Source: a virus
DNA length: 64,000 nucleotides
Strand: one strand, 5' to 3'
IMG/VR virus record: IMGVR_UViG_3300033064_003431
Coordinates: 1-64,000 of that record
The position numbers were made by a program, and so were the translations under genes. Below, piece by piece: positions 26,193-38,400 of this stretch. Below the pieces are notes generated by a model. It saw only the letters and a program-made list of their open reading frames with translations, had not been told where the DNA came from and did not search any database. Every line of letters starts with the position of its first letter. Positions within the stretch are counted from its first letter, which is position 1.

Positions 26193-27700
26193 TATTTACA
26201 CTCCATAAATTCTATTGTACGATTATAAGACTTAGCATTAGTAGTATCAGATTGACTTATGATTATCCAACCGGGATTTCCAATGTAATTCTTTGTCTTT
26301 TCTGCAAATGTCGCATTCACACATTTGGTTGTTTCAGCTATTTTGGTAGTATCACAACCAGACAAGTTCCCATTCACAGTAACTCTTACTGTATGAGGAC
26401 TCATGCCGACATCTTGTAGTACAGAATTCTCTCCAGGAATAATGATCTCAACAACTATCGGTGTTGGGAGTTTCTCGTCTACGGTAAAGGTCAGAGCTGT
26501 GGCCCCACCCGGCTTACAAGAGTCTATGTCAGCAAATTCCGCATTAAAAGTTATACGCCCTGACACACCAGAAATAGTGGTACTACTAGATACTCTTTGA
26601 TAACAAGATGGTGCTGGTTTTGGCTCACAATCGGCATCGGGGCGTTTGACACCGGCTGGTGGCTCTGGGATATCTCCCGCAGGCGCGGGTGTACCTGGCC
26701 AAGTTCCAGCCTGTATTCCGGCTTTAATAGCGTTCCAAACAGCTTTAGCATTGTCTAGTCTTTCTTTTTTGCATACTCCGTTCTTTAAGAATGAAGTATC
26801 TTCAGATTGCGATAAGCCATCAATTGTTCCTTGTATAGACTTGTTTATTCTCTTGGTGTTTGCATCAGTCGTGTCTGTGGTATTAATATCTACAAATGCT
26901 GTGGGGTTACACGCTCCGTTGGTCATAATCAAAGAAAATGACCACGTTACAGATCCATCTGCCGTATTTATGTCTATATTTTTTGTATCCAACCACTTTT
27001 TCCACGAGCTATAATCCGCTAGCTTTTTATACAGCTTAGATTCACCAAAACTAGCCATCATCAAACTCTTATATCTTTTTTTGATCAACTTAATACAAGC
27101 AGCAGATCCCGTTGTATTCTCTCCACAAATTTGACCACTAGACATTGAGGAGACTGATATGGTACCATCAAGTTTCACATAGGACTTAATAACATTTAGC
27201 ACAGGGTCTACCAAAGTTAGATTAGACTCTTCTCCTTGTACGGTAACGCGTTCTTCATACTTGCCAACACCCTTCAAATCCTCTTCGGTAAAACTATCAT
27301 ATCTCTTTAAAAATTCTGGATCTGGAGCAACTATAGGCTTTGTACCATCTGCTTTTGTTTCGATAGCTATTACTATGTTATAACTAGCAATACACGGCTG
27401 ATCTCCGCTTGTGGCGGTAGCAGATCTAATTTTACCCAGACCCTCTAAAAATGTTGGATCTCCAGAACAGCCTATAATTAAACGACGACACTTTTTACGA
27501 TCAAGACTTCTTATTTCATTCATTTGATCAATAATATCGGAACAATCATCTTTTTTAGCAAGCAATGTTCCACTCAGAGTAACAAGTAGTACCCCTCCAA
27601 TGGTGTAATTTCCGCTCTTAGCATATTCATAAGACGTACTCACAAATGGAGAAGGTCTGTAAAATTTACCATCTAAACTAACGCTATCATATTCACTCAT
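26192..27700 (-). CDS. Virion protein, paralogue of the gene at 27,715-29,211
   Basis: A 502-aa protein. It shares a clear block with its neighbour: SWKKWLDTKNIDINTADGSV...ACNPTAFVDINTTDT...SIQGTIDGLS here, against NWTKYLGSRSLDISSDGVV...CAPLFAFVDINFTTSDT...SGNIQGLS there. Both have IGGVxxxxxSGxxx near residue 35 and several Cys. A proline-rich linker (PGTPAPAGDIPEPPAG) near residue 345 precedes a C-terminal domain with IVVEIIIPGENSVL. Family unknown; the position between fibre and hub genes suggests a tail-tip or baseplate component. Confidence 0.5.
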   Translation of the reverse strand: MSEYDSVSLDGKFYRPSPFVSTSYEYAKSGNYTIGGVLLVTLSGTLLAKKDDCSDIIDQMNEIRSLDRKKCRRLIIGCSGDPTFLEGLGKIRSATATSGDQPCIASYNIVIAIETKADGTKPIVAPDPEFLKRYDSFTEEDLKGVGKYEERVTVQGEESNLTLVDPVLNVIKSYVKLDGTISVSSMSSGQICGENTTGSAACIKLIKKRYKSLMMASFGESKLYKKLADYSSWKKWLDTKNIDINTADGSVTWSFSLIMTNGACNPTAFVDINTTDTTDANTKRINKSIQGTIDGLSQSEDTSFLKNGVCKKERLDNAKAVWNAIKAGIQAGTWPGTPAPAGDIPEPPAGVKRPDADCEPKPAPSCYQRVSSSTTISGVSGRITFNAEFADIDSCKPGGATALTFTVDEKLPTPIVVEIIIPGENSVLQDVGMSPHTVRVTVNGNLSGCDTTKIAETTKCVNATFAEKTKNYIGNPGWIIISQSDTTNAKSYNRTIEFMECK

Positions 27701-27714
27701 ATGTATACCAATTG

Positions 27715-29211
27715 TTAAGGACAGGTTTGTATATACTCTTGATCTTCTGTGTAAGATGTATTGGTAAATGTTTTAGACCATGCTATACGTAAATAAGTTT
27801 TATTCTTCCAATTCTCTTCTAACCACTCAAGGATCCCAGTATTGAAAGAGGTACCAGCATCGGTGCACTTGGCCGGAAGAGCAGGAGGATCACATAAACC
27901 AAATGCCGCATCCCCCTCTTTGGTATATGTTAAACGAACTCTCTCGTTTTTAAACGAGCCCAATCTTTGCATCATGGTGCCATATCTAGGAATACTGTGT
28001 GAAGAGAATTGTTCTGTGGCTGGGGTGATGACGATAGATAAGTTTTCTGTTGCTCCATCACTACCCACACACGCATCCGCCCCATTGGCTGTGGCCCATG
28101 ATATAGAGAAATTTAGGTCTCCCGTTATTCTATTGACCGACACAGAAGAAGTCGTGGGTTTCAAGAGCCCTGGAATATCGGCCGCATTAGTATTGGTACA
28201 CGCAGTAGCTATTGATGATGGTTTTGGGCAACCGGGTTTTAACACGAGTTTCAAAGGTAAATAATTTAACAAAAAAGTGTCGTCATGTTTTTGTATTATC
28301 GCAGCCATCTGATTAAATACCGCTATAGCATTACCCACTTTATTATTAGAACAAACACTTGATAGTGTTACTAGATCGGTCCAAGATATAGTAGACAATC
28401 CCTGTATATTTCCTGAAATAGTGTGTGTCTCTGATTGGGGATCAGCGTACGTATCAGAAGTAGTAAAATTAATATCTACAAAAGCAAACAGAGGAGCACA
28501 GTCCTTATCCACCAGCATAATACTAGCGCTAAAAGATACGACCCCATCACTACTAATATCTAGACTTCTACTACCCAAATATTTAGTCCAATTTTTATAA
28601 TCTTTAAAACTATCAGAGGTAGGACCCCCATAAACCAAAGTTTCCAATATGTCCATAGCAGCTCTATCACCATTACTACTACAAAATGGTTCACACTTAA
28701 TACTCATTTTTGTGCTCCATTTAACAAATGTCTTACTTAACTCAAGATCGGCCGCTCCCCCCCTCTCTTTTAAAGTAAATGCATACCCATGAGATTCATC
28801 CCCCAAAGATAATGATTCAGACTGAGAGAACTCTCTAACGTTATCTGAAGCAACAAAATTAAACCTATTACCTGGAATCGTTGTCATTGGAGCAGTCAAT
28901 TCTATGCTAAACTCTCCCTGATTAATCCATGCTGGGTCTGGCCCCTGGGGGATTGTTACGTTATCTATTCTGGCTCGACCAGTATATGCCGTTGTTATTA
29001 TGTCTATACAATCCGCTCTGGCCCCTAACTCCCTGATGGCTTTTAATTTACCCATTATTTCCACCCCAGAGTTACCCACTATGGATCCACTAATAGATAT
29101 TTTACGAACCCCTCCTATAATTTCTCCGTCTGCGGTACGGAAAAATTCCTCTTCCACAGTTGATATAGGACTGACTCCTAGATTTGCTCCACCTACGATA
29201 GTATCTGCCAT
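27715..29211 (-). CDS. Virion protein, first of the paralogous pair
   Basis: A 498-aa protein starting MADTIVGGANLGVSPISTVE, with AAGGAAA upstream. IGGVRKISISGSIVGNSGVE and the middle block NWTKYLGSRSLDIS...FAFVDINFTTSDT align with the next gene by eye. The C-terminal part (TGDLNFSISWATANGAD) again parallels the partner (SGRITFNAEFADIDSC). A duplication followed by divergence is the simplest reading. The two may form a hetero-oligomeric ring. No known family recognised. Confidence 0.5.
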   Translation of the reverse strand: MADTIVGGANLGVSPISTVEEEFFRTADGEIIGGVRKISISGSIVGNSGVEIMGKLKAIRELGARADCIDIITTAYTGRARIDNVTIPQGPDPAWINQGEFSIELTAPMTTIPGNRFNFVASDNVREFSQSESLSLGDESHGYAFTLKERGGAADLELSKTFVKWSTKMSIKCEPFCSSNGDRAAMDILETLVYGGPTSDSFKDYKNWTKYLGSRSLDISSDGVVSFSASIMLVDKDCAPLFAFVDINFTTSDTYADPQSETHTISGNIQGLSTISWTDLVTLSSVCSNNKVGNAIAVFNQMAAIIQKHDDTFLLNYLPLKLVLKPGCPKPSSIATACTNTNAADIPGLLKPTTSSVSVNRITGDLNFSISWATANGADACVGSDGATENLSIVITPATEQFSSHSIPRYGTMMQRLGSFKNERVRLTYTKEGDAAFGLCDPPALPAKCTDAGTSFNTGILEWLEENWKNKTYLRIAWSKTFTNTSYTEDQEYIQTCP

Positions 29212-29237
29212 AAGTATTTCCTTGTCCTATATTATAA

Positions 29238-32200
29238 TCAGGTCCTATTTTTTAACAACAGTATCTCCTGATGTAATTCTTTAATAGAATTTACTAATAA
29301 AGATATCATACCCATATAGTTAATATCTTTAACCATATTATTCTCGTCTCTGATAACAAATTCTTCTAATCCCTGATCAGCAATATCTTCTGCTATAAAA
29401 CCAGCCAATTGTTTATCCTGATTAAGAAAATTATAATAAACAGGTTTTAGCTGTACTAGATCTGAAATCCCCTTGTCATAGTCAGTAATACGATCTTTAA
29501 ATCTACGAGAACTACTGGTTTCTCTAAGAATATTACTAGTATCCACAACCAACGAGCTACCCACACCTATGGGCCTATTAAGATACTGAATACCACTTTG
29601 ACAATTAATGGTTAATAAATTCCCAGAAACTGAAATAGGATGACCCAGACCACTACTTAGAACATTGATACCACTAGTGGAGATATTAATACTATGTAAA
29701 TTATTTGTTGATAAACCCACTAGACTACTACCAGTCATAGATATTGTATTACCATACATAGCAACCACTCCGGTACTACTTATATTGGCTCCTAATCCCC
29801 CAGAGATATATACTGATCCTGTGTGTAAGATATTAATACCAGTAGTAATAAGAGAAATCATATCAGTATTATTTTTATGTAGATCTATATTGGCCCCAGA
29901 AGCAAAAATATCAGCAGTTGCTAAAAATTGGATATTAGTATGAGAAGTAAGATAGGTGTCACTACCTGCCCAATTTAGATTTTTACCCATTAAGAAATTA
30001 TTATTACCCGTTGTTGTTGAGCAATTAAATCCTACTATAAAATTATCTATGCCCGTAGCAGCACAAGATCTACCAATAACCACCCCTCCTTTACCCTTAA
30101 CACTATTTTGATATCCAATAGCAACACCAGTACCACTAACAACAATATTATTGCCTAGTCCAACAGCAAAACCTATAGCGTCTACTCCGCTAGTGGTAAC
30201 AGTATTAGACTGTCCAACCGCCACAGAACCACCAGCAACAGTACCTTGTACAGTATTACCATAGCCCAAGGCCACAGAATAATCATTATAAGCACCATTA
30301 TAAGATCCACATGACACAGAGTATAGACCACTATTATGATTATTGTTACCAATAGCCACACCAAATGCTTCTGATGCAGAATTACTGTTGCCTAAAATAA
30401 CTACACCTAAATCTCCACTAGGTAAACACTCGTTAGCTCTACCAAAGATTGTGCTGTTGGTACCAGAACAAATAATATCTCTACCTATTAATACATTGGT
30501 ATTTCCGCTAGATACAATATTTTGTCCATATATGATAGTACCAGTACCACCAGCAGAACTATTGTTTAAGCCATAGCCAACATTAATACCACTTAATCCT
30601 GCGTCTCCTATTAGAACCTGATTGTCTTGAATTTGTATTACGGGCTTTACCACCCCTCCCACCATGATATTAGCAGAAAATTTAGAATATTCATTACCAG
30701 CAGTTGTTTGATGAATATTGCTGGTTAGTGCTAACCCTGTTTTAATAACACCGCTAGTGTTCAAAAACTCCAAAGACACAGACTGTGCTATGCCACTGGT
30801 GGGTGTGGGGGTTTTATTAAGGATAGATAGTTTAGTATTGGCATTTAATTTTGAAGATAAAGATACTACTCCTGTGGTACTAATACTAATGTAGTGATCT
30901 GCGTCTGCAACCAAATAGGTATTATCTTTATATATAGCTCCACTTAAAGCAATGCCAGTGCCACCTATTATAAATATGCCTGTACCACCCACAGTATGAC
31001 CTTGTCCCACCACCCCACAACTTAAACTACCACTATGGATAGTATGATTATTACCAATCATTGTGCTATTCGTAACACCAGTAGAGGTATTGGTATTGCC
31101 CAACAAAACATTGTTTCCACTATTTGCACAATCTTTACCCACAATAACACCACTAGTATTAGTATTATTAATTCCTATGGTGGTGGAAGTTGGTCTCAAA
31201 GACAATGCCGTTTGAGATATTCCATTATTAATAATCTCTATATATGCTGAAGCTTGTTCTATTCCTGTGAGCTGAGAATCCGCAGAGGCATATAATTTAG
31301 CATAAGATAGACCAGAGGCATTAAAGAACACAGAGCCCAACCTATCGTTTGTTAAACTACCACTCAGAGCGGTGTTGCTTAATACTACTGTAGGACCTAA
31401 ACCACTAGAATGGATTGTCACACCCGTATTACCTACCGTGCCTGTGTGAACGATATGTAATTTATCTAATGGGCTTGAAGTATTAATACCAATATTACCA
31501 AGTCCAGCATCAACAAACAATAAATGAGAAATACCACTTCCTTCTATTCTAAAGTCTTTATCTTTAGATTGTTCATTAAATACAACTGTTTGTGTACCAG
31601 TGGGTAATATAATATCTGCACTAGCGAGAATTCCTGTGCCCCCCACCAACAAAGAGGAGCTACTCAAATCCCACTTTAACCCATTGACTCCACTAAAAGC
31701 ACCACTGTTAGAGAATTGAATCAAACCATCATTTCCGTATGCATTCATAGAGTCCTGAATAGAGTCTAACACTAGCCATCCCGTAGCAGATGGCACAGAC
31801 ACAATCTGCACATAGTCATTTCTAATAGATAAACTATATGTGGATTGTCCAGATATGGTTTGTGCTCCGGATGGATCAAGTACCACAGCATCTGTTTGAT
31901 TCTGATCATCATTTGTTGTGTCATTTAATAAAAATCCCATAATAATAGGATCTATTTGACCATCTACTGTGGGTAATGATACAGTAATATTAGCAGCTGT
32001 AGCATCTAAAATATATGTGGCTGGCATATACGGGGGACTAAAACTCACTCCTGTGTGTTCAACATTAAGAAAACCATTATTAATAATATCTTCTGTAATT
32101 GCTGTTGTTAGGGTTTTTGTACCAGCACTAAAAATAACCTTAGCATTACTATTACTAGATTTAATCACCCTATCTCTAACAAAAGTTGTGATACCACCAC

Positions 32201-32399
32201 TATTAGTAATATGGCCAACCCCATTTTCCCACTCAAAAGGATCACCACTATTTAAAAGCTCATATGTGAAAGAGTTGTTGGCGCCAATAGATGATAAAAC
32301 AGTATTATAGGTAGATACTGCTCCATTGAGGATCATGCTACCATTACCCGTGGTACTTGTTGTTTCTTTCACTCTGTTAGCAAAATATTTGATCGACAT
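29238..32399 (-). CDS. Tail fibre with YadA-like head repeats and S74 intramolecular chaperone
   Basis: A 1053-aa trimeric fibre. The N-terminus (MSIKYFANRVKETTSTTGNG) is typical of phage attachment domains. Residues about 415-800 contain left-handed roll repeats of the YadA head type: VALGYGNTVQGT, VAVGQSNTVTTSG, VAIGYQNSVKGK, VVIGRSCAATG and FIVGFNCSTTTG, spaced about 14-22 residues. The last 100 residues are a peptidase S74 chaperone: SSRRFKDRI near 961-969 carries the catalytic Ser and Lys, then DLVQLKPVYYNF, QLAGFIAEDI and MGMISLLVNSIKELHQEI. In this family the chaperone trimerises the fibre and then cuts itself off. AATATGGAGAG precedes the start. The YadA-like part probably forms the receptor-binding head. 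Confidence 0.85.
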   Translation of the reverse strand: MSIKYFANRVKETTSTTGNGSMILNGAVSTYNTVLSSIGANNSFTYELLNSGDPFEWENGVGHITNSGGITTFVRDRVIKSSNSNAKVIFSAGTKTLTTAITEDIINNGFLNVEHTGVSFSPPYMPATYILDATAANITVSLPTVDGQIDPIIMGFLLNDTTNDDQNQTDAVVLDPSGAQTISGQSTYSLSIRNDYVQIVSVPSATGWLVLDSIQDSMNAYGNDGLIQFSNSGAFSGVNGLKWDLSSSSLLVGGTGILASADIILPTGTQTVVFNEQSKDKDFRIEGSGISHLLFVDAGLGNIGINTSSPLDKLHIVHTGTVGNTGVTIHSSGLGPTVVLSNTALSGSLTNDRLGSVFFNASGLSYAKLYASADSQLTGIEQASAYIEIINNGISQTALSLRPTSTTIGINNTNTSGVIVGKDCANSGNNVLLGNTNTSTGVTNSTMIGNNHTIHSGSLSCGVVGQGHTVGGTGIFIIGGTGIALSGAIYKDNTYLVADADHYISISTTGVVSLSSKLNANTKLSILNKTPTPTSGIAQSVSLEFLNTSGVIKTGLALTSNIHQTTAGNEYSKFSANIMVGGVVKPVIQIQDNQVLIGDAGLSGINVGYGLNNSSAGGTGTIIYGQNIVSSGNTNVLIGRDIICSGTNSTIFGRANECLPSGDLGVVILGNSNSASEAFGVAIGNNNHNSGLYSVSCGSYNGAYNDYSVALGYGNTVQGTVAGGSVAVGQSNTVTTSGVDAIGFAVGLGNNIVVSGTGVAIGYQNSVKGKGGVVIGRSCAATGIDNFIVGFNCSTTTGNNNFLMGKNLNWAGSDTYLTSHTNIQFLATADIFASGANIDLHKNNTDMISLITTGINILHTGSVYISGGLGANISSTGVVAMYGNTISMTGSSLVGLSTNNLHSINISTSGINVLSSGLGHPISVSGNLLTINCQSGIQYLNRPIGVGSSLVVDTSNILRETSSSRRFKDRITDYDKGISDLVQLKPVYYNFLNQDKQLAGFIAEDIADQGLEEFVIRDENNMVKDINYMGMISLLVNSIKELHQEILLLKNRT

Positions 32400-32426
32400 T
32401 TTATCTCTCCATATTAAAATTATTTA

Positions 32427-35400
32427 TTAGTCTGTCACTATTGTTTTATCAAATGTTATACCTGATAATGGAAAAGCGTTCTTCAATCCTACTTCTATCG
32501 CTTGGAATATTTGTTCAGAGAAAGGTTTCAGCTTTGCTTCTAATCCATCTCCTCCATTTACATCTACTGTTATATTTATCGGAATACTTCCTGACACCTT
32601 AAAATCTATGCTTTTTGGTATATCGGCTAAGACCGTAGCAATATTCGTCAACGAGGTACTGAGTGATCCCATATTAGTTTGTAGGAGGGTTGCTGCTGTT
32701 GTTAAGCCTGCTGTGACCCCACCTAGTCCGCTAAAAGAATCTTTAATGTTGCCTAATGATCCCAAAGCACTCGTAATAGAGGTGGCCCCATCTTTGAATG
32801 CCAGTTTAATGTCACTAAGAAATGTTTGTGTACTCGCAGAAAAATCTCCAATATCTAACTTAACACTATTGTATACACCACTAGGGCCATCAGGACCACC
32901 ACCATCGTGTAAATACTTTACCGCTCCTCCCCGGTTATAATAAGATCCCCTATTATTAATAGCTCTTAATAATGGTAGATTTTTAGCTGTTGAAGCCCTA
33001 TTGACCACAAATTCCCCCGGGGTGAGCATCGCGGGTACCGTATCAGTTCCCCTAGGCTGGAAATTAATATGACTACCCTGACTAGCGTAAACGGTTCCTC
33101 CTGATGACATTTGTGTAGGTCCAAATCTGGTTGTATCAGTCTTGGCCTGGGCTAATCTACCAGTAATTTCATCTTCATCAACCTCAGCTCCCATGTCCCT
33201 AAGGTCTTTCTTTTGAGTGTTGATCGTGTTAATAATGTTAGTATGAGCTATAGAGCCAACCTCAAGTGTCATTCTTTGAGCCATTAGCTTCTCTAGATTT
33301 ATTCTCATGTTTTGTCTGAGCTTGATGTCTCTCTTGATTTGTACCAGCTGATCATCGAGCTTCTTTTGTCTTTTTGCATTCTCTCCCCACAGAGTCCATA
33401 CCTGGTAGCCAACCTTAGTAGTCTCGCTTGCTGCCCCTACTGCCGCACCAGCTATTGCTCCTGGAGGACCGGCAATAATTGCTCCAACCATAGCTCCACG
33501 AGCAGTTGCTTCGTAATGAGCCAGTTGCTCATCTTCGTTTTCTGTTAGTGGTCTTCCTCTCACAAAACTTACTGCTGCGCCAGTGTCAGCTCCTCCAGAA
33601 CTAGCACTCCCACTTGCGAGCCCCAAGAAAGTTCTGGTCACGGGATCCATGCCCTGAGCTTGGGCTTTTGAGTCATTATATCCATCATAAGCCCCTTGAA
33701 GCAGTGTGAGCCAAGCTCCTCCCTTACTCGCTAGACCCCCTATGAATTGAGCTCCAACCGCATTTCCTGCTATTGCTTTACCAGCAGCAATAGTCGCACC
33801 TAGACTAGTTGTTATCTCTGCCGCCCGCAGTCCTCCCTTAATCGCTGCTGTTTCTCCTGTCTCTTGTGAGTCTGATTCAATCGCGGCACCAGCTAGTTTG
33901 TATACTAACCCCGCCGCAGCATTAAATAAAGTAAGTTGTGGTATTCTGGTTTCTAGCATGCTCAATAAAGACGAGGGCAACAGGCTAGGTAATTGTAAAA
34001 GAGCTTTTGCTCCGGACTCGCCCAAATTAAGTGCAGCCATCAAAGATTGCAGGATATCGTCAGCTTTCAAAGCCTTATTTGCATTTTTACCAATTTTAGT
34101 CACAGCGTTAAATTGTTTTAAAATACCCTCCCCACCCCCCTTCAAATAGGCCACTCCCCCATTCTCGTACCCCCGGGCCCCACCATTGATACTCTTTAAC
34201 AAGGGGAGATTTTTCTGGGTGGCCTCTCGATTAACAACAAATTCCCCCGCAGTAAGCATCGCGGGCACCGTATCCGTGCCTTTGGGTGCGAAATTCACCC
34301 CATCAGAACTACTCCCACCACGACTTCTATAAATGGGTCCACCATTCTGAGCATATTGTGGATCATATTGTGGCCACCCATATTGACTTCGTCGTGCTTC
34401 TATATTAGCATCATCTTGTTTTTTTCTCCGCTCTTTTCCATTAGGACTAGAATTAATATAAGCCTGACCATTAGCTCTTAACATAGCATCATAGTTGTAT
34501 TCTCCCAAGGTTCTTCTGTATAGGACATAAGAAGATTCAAACTGAGAGCCTGAGCCCTTGTATGCTCTTAGTTGGTCATTGCCAATGTCTCCTTGGAGAT
34601 CCTTGGGTCTTTTTTTACGATCTTGAGGTCTAACAGGTGGGGGTGGTCTTAAGGTCGTTTCTTTCTCCTGTGGACTTAATTGACTCTCTATGGGTGCTGC
34701 TACAATATTTTCACTACCATCCACAAGGGGTCTACGCTGAAAGGGTATTTTCTCTTTTGCTAGAGCTCGGGTTTGTCTGATCTTCCATTCCATTTGTAGA
34801 GCTTGAGAGGTTAGTATTGCGGCTATTATAGGGTCTATTTCGGCTTTATGATTTGGGTCTTCAGCCATTTGAAGAAGTGGCAAATTTAATTGTGCTAAGG
34901 GAAAATCTATCATTTCTTGCAGAGAATCTCCGTTCATCTCGCTTAATGTCATTAGTCTTTGTGGTTTTAGACTATCTAATATAGTTCTCGTCTTTGCATT
35001 TGATCCTACTAGAGATGGTATAAAAGCATCTACGCCAGCTTTTAATTCATCTGTAAATGTGGGAGGACTAGTCGGATCTATGTCTCCCAAAAGTTTCATA
35101 ACATTATCTAGACCATCTTCTTTAAACTTTATCATCTCCTGTACATAAGCTTGGAAGCCCGCTGGGTCACCGAGCATGCCAATTCCCGGCAAAGGTTTAC
35201 CCTTCTCGTCCACACCGGCCGAAGCAGCTGCTCCACCCGTGACCCTAGTATCTATTCCTGTGACTCTTGTTGTGGGATTATATCTCAAATCGTTTAGCAG
35301 ATCCAGTAGTGTTGGATCAAGATCTGGATTGTTTCCGATGATCTTTTTATAATCTGCATCAACATCCCAGCCGCCCAAGCTCTCTCTACTCATCGGAAAG

Positions 35401-38400
35401 TAGACGTACTGTCCAAAACTGAGATCATCTCCTTGTCCATTTTGTTGTCGGAATCGGTCTACAACTAGTTTATACCTTTCATAGTACTTTGCTTTTAACT
35501 CAGCTACAAATACTTCAGCCCTTGCGATAATAGCCCCATCTACCTGTTCTACATCATCATCTGGATCATCCTCCTTGCCCGTATAACCTGTCCGCATCTT
35601 TTCTTTCAATTTAGGGTCGTTCACCTGATCTCCCCCAACATACTTAGCTCCTGTTTTAAACAAGTTTCTATCTGGAGCAAAGGGCCTTTGACGATACTTT
35701 AATCCTTTGTATATAGCTTCTTTGTAGGTGAGTTCATCATAGTATGGTATGGGGGGTGGGGCTGCTACCACTGGGGCGGGTGCTGCCACTGGCGCGGGTG
35801 CTGCCATTACCCCTGCTGCTGGCGCCACTGCTACCCCTGCTGCTGGCGCCACTGCTGCCACTGGCGCTGCTGCGGGTGCTGGCCCTGCTGCGGGTGGTAC
35901 TGCTGCCCCTACTTTTGCCGCATCGTCCCGTGCAGCCATATTCTCATAACCTTTAAGATCATCTATTGATGAGATAAGATTGGGTATATTTACCTGCCCA
36001 CCCCTTATTTGAGCTATCCACTCCCTGTTAGTTAACCCCTTTCTTCCTCCATAAAGACGGTCTCCTCCGAGAGTCGGAGAGACAATCTTTTGCACACCCA
36101 ACTTTTCAAACTCTCTTGGTTGGAGTGAATCTATTGCCTGGCTTATATTCTGTTTTAAGCTTGCCCACTCAACATCATCATATTGTCCAGAGGTATTCCA
36201 CCCTTGCATTTTCTGCTCAAAAGCATCGCTGGTTGTTTTTTCCCAGAGAGTATGTAGGTAGCTTTCACGAGGATTATCGTTGATCGGCCAATCTTCAGGA
36301 ACTAACCAATTTTCCGCCTTAGATCCTCCTATGCGCATCGGCTCCCCACGGGACATCCAGCCAGCCGACGGGGGGGTCCAGCTAACCGTCGGGGGGGCTG
36401 CTACCTCTGGCTCGGACTTCGGATTCAAAGCTCCTAGTCCTGTGAACATCTGCTGCATCGAGGTCCCAAGCCCTGCCGGTGTTGCTACAGATGTCATATT
36501 TGGTGGTAGAGCTGTTCCTGCGGGAGCTGTTACTGCTGGAGTTGTTACTATTGGGGTGGGTTTCGGGTTCTTAATTTTCCAATCAGTATATTCCTCTTTC
36601 GTCTGAAAACCCCCATAGTTGTCTGTTGAGAACCAAAGATTTTTTAACGGGCTTATACCAGCTTCAACAGCTGCCCCCTCAAACCTTTTTTTCCTCATGG
36701 CGATCGCCGGGTTTTGACCAAACACTGGAGGAATGAGTAGTCTTAGTGTTCTCCACTGCGAATCATCATAATTACCAGGAGATGATGATCCGGGAGATCT
36801 TAAAGATGGTCCGAAAGATCCCGATCTTATTCCCACAAGATCCTGCTTTTCGAATGCTGTTGTGGTATCCTTATCCCATATATCACTATCTTTCCAAACG
36901 GAGGTATTTAACCACTGCTCTGCTGTCTCACCTCCTATTTTCAAATAAGCTACCCCACCCTTCTGATACCCCTTGGTCCCAGCTCCACTATTGATACTCT
37001 TTAGCAAGGGGAGATTTTTCTGGGTGGCCGCTCGATTGACCACAAACTCGCCCGGAGTAAGCATCGCGGGCACCGTATCAGTACCCTTGGGCTGGAAATT
37101 AATGTGACTGCCCTTGCTAAGATATTTTACAGCCTTCTTCGGATCCGATAATCTTTTGCGAGTTGCATCTAAGTGTCCAAACACATCGGGGATTATCTCC
37201 TCTGTGCTAGATGAGCCTTCATAACCAGTAACGCCCTTTCCGGAATCTAGCAGACCCCCAGAAATGTCTGGCACCAGGCTAATCACAACATTTTTATACC
37301 CCATACCCATTGCGTGACTTATGATCTTGACAAAGTCCGATATGTTATTATCAGCATTCTGTCTTGTCATGGGCTGACTAGGAAAAAGTCGTTGGATCGT
37401 GGGAATCTTTGGTTTCAACTCTCTACCGCTTTTCATCAAGTAACTATTGAGGTTTATAGACTGGTTATCGGCCTCAATCATACTCTTTGAGAATGGCCTC
37501 TGAATATCATTAAGTATACGAATATCATCATCTGATAAAAAAGCATCATATCCTGATGCAGACTCTTTTGGTTGTTTGGCAGCTTCTTTTCGAGCTTTGT
37601 CATTCTCCATATTCTGTGCACTAATAGCTTTGTTCTCTTCTGTTGTTGTCTCATAAGAGTTGTCTAATTGTGCAAGTACCTTGTTCCTAGGAGACCTACT
37701 CTCCCTTTGCGTTGCTAATTGTTGTATTAAGCTTTCTGCCCCAGCCGTGTCCATCATATATGTGCGATCCAAATCTTCTGAGTCTGGCTCGATCTTGTGC
37801 CACTTAGACATCTTTGCCCTATAAATATAGCTGCTCAGAGCCTGGTTGTAGTCCATCACCTCTTTATCTTCCCTACCTGTATCAGTATAGAAACCATTAT
37901 AGAGAGATAAAGCTGCGTTAATTACGTCTTCCACAGACTGCTCCCGGTCGTCCATCTCGTACCCCCACCGTCCGAGAGGTGCAACGTCGCTTTTCAGTGG
38001 CCCATTCTTTAGTCCATACTCAAGAGGCTCAATAGAATTCACATCATGTTCTTTTTGGGAAACGAGCGTCGAGATTATATCTGGACTGCGAACATTTTGG
38101 TATTCCTTGTTTTTCGGAATGCCAGCAAAAGCATTGGGGTTAGCGTAGACATAACGACTGGGCGTTCTTTCTAAGCCAAATATTTCCTCGAGATAAAGAT
38201 TTTTTGCATATATCTCTCGTTCTGCTATACCCAGTTGAATCTCTGGAGACCTCATACCTGACATATCTATTGGCTTATAAATATCCTCATATGTCTCTGG
38301 AATGATTGGTTTAGGCTTAGGTGTATATATTTCTCTCTCTTTTTTAGCAAGCTCCCTAGCGTCTTTCTCTATATCAGCGTCAGTCTCTTGTCTTTCGAGT

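Noticed and set aside
35744-35956. Plus-strand ORFs over the Pro-Ala tract
   Set aside because: They are mirror frames of the repetitive codons of the tape measure.
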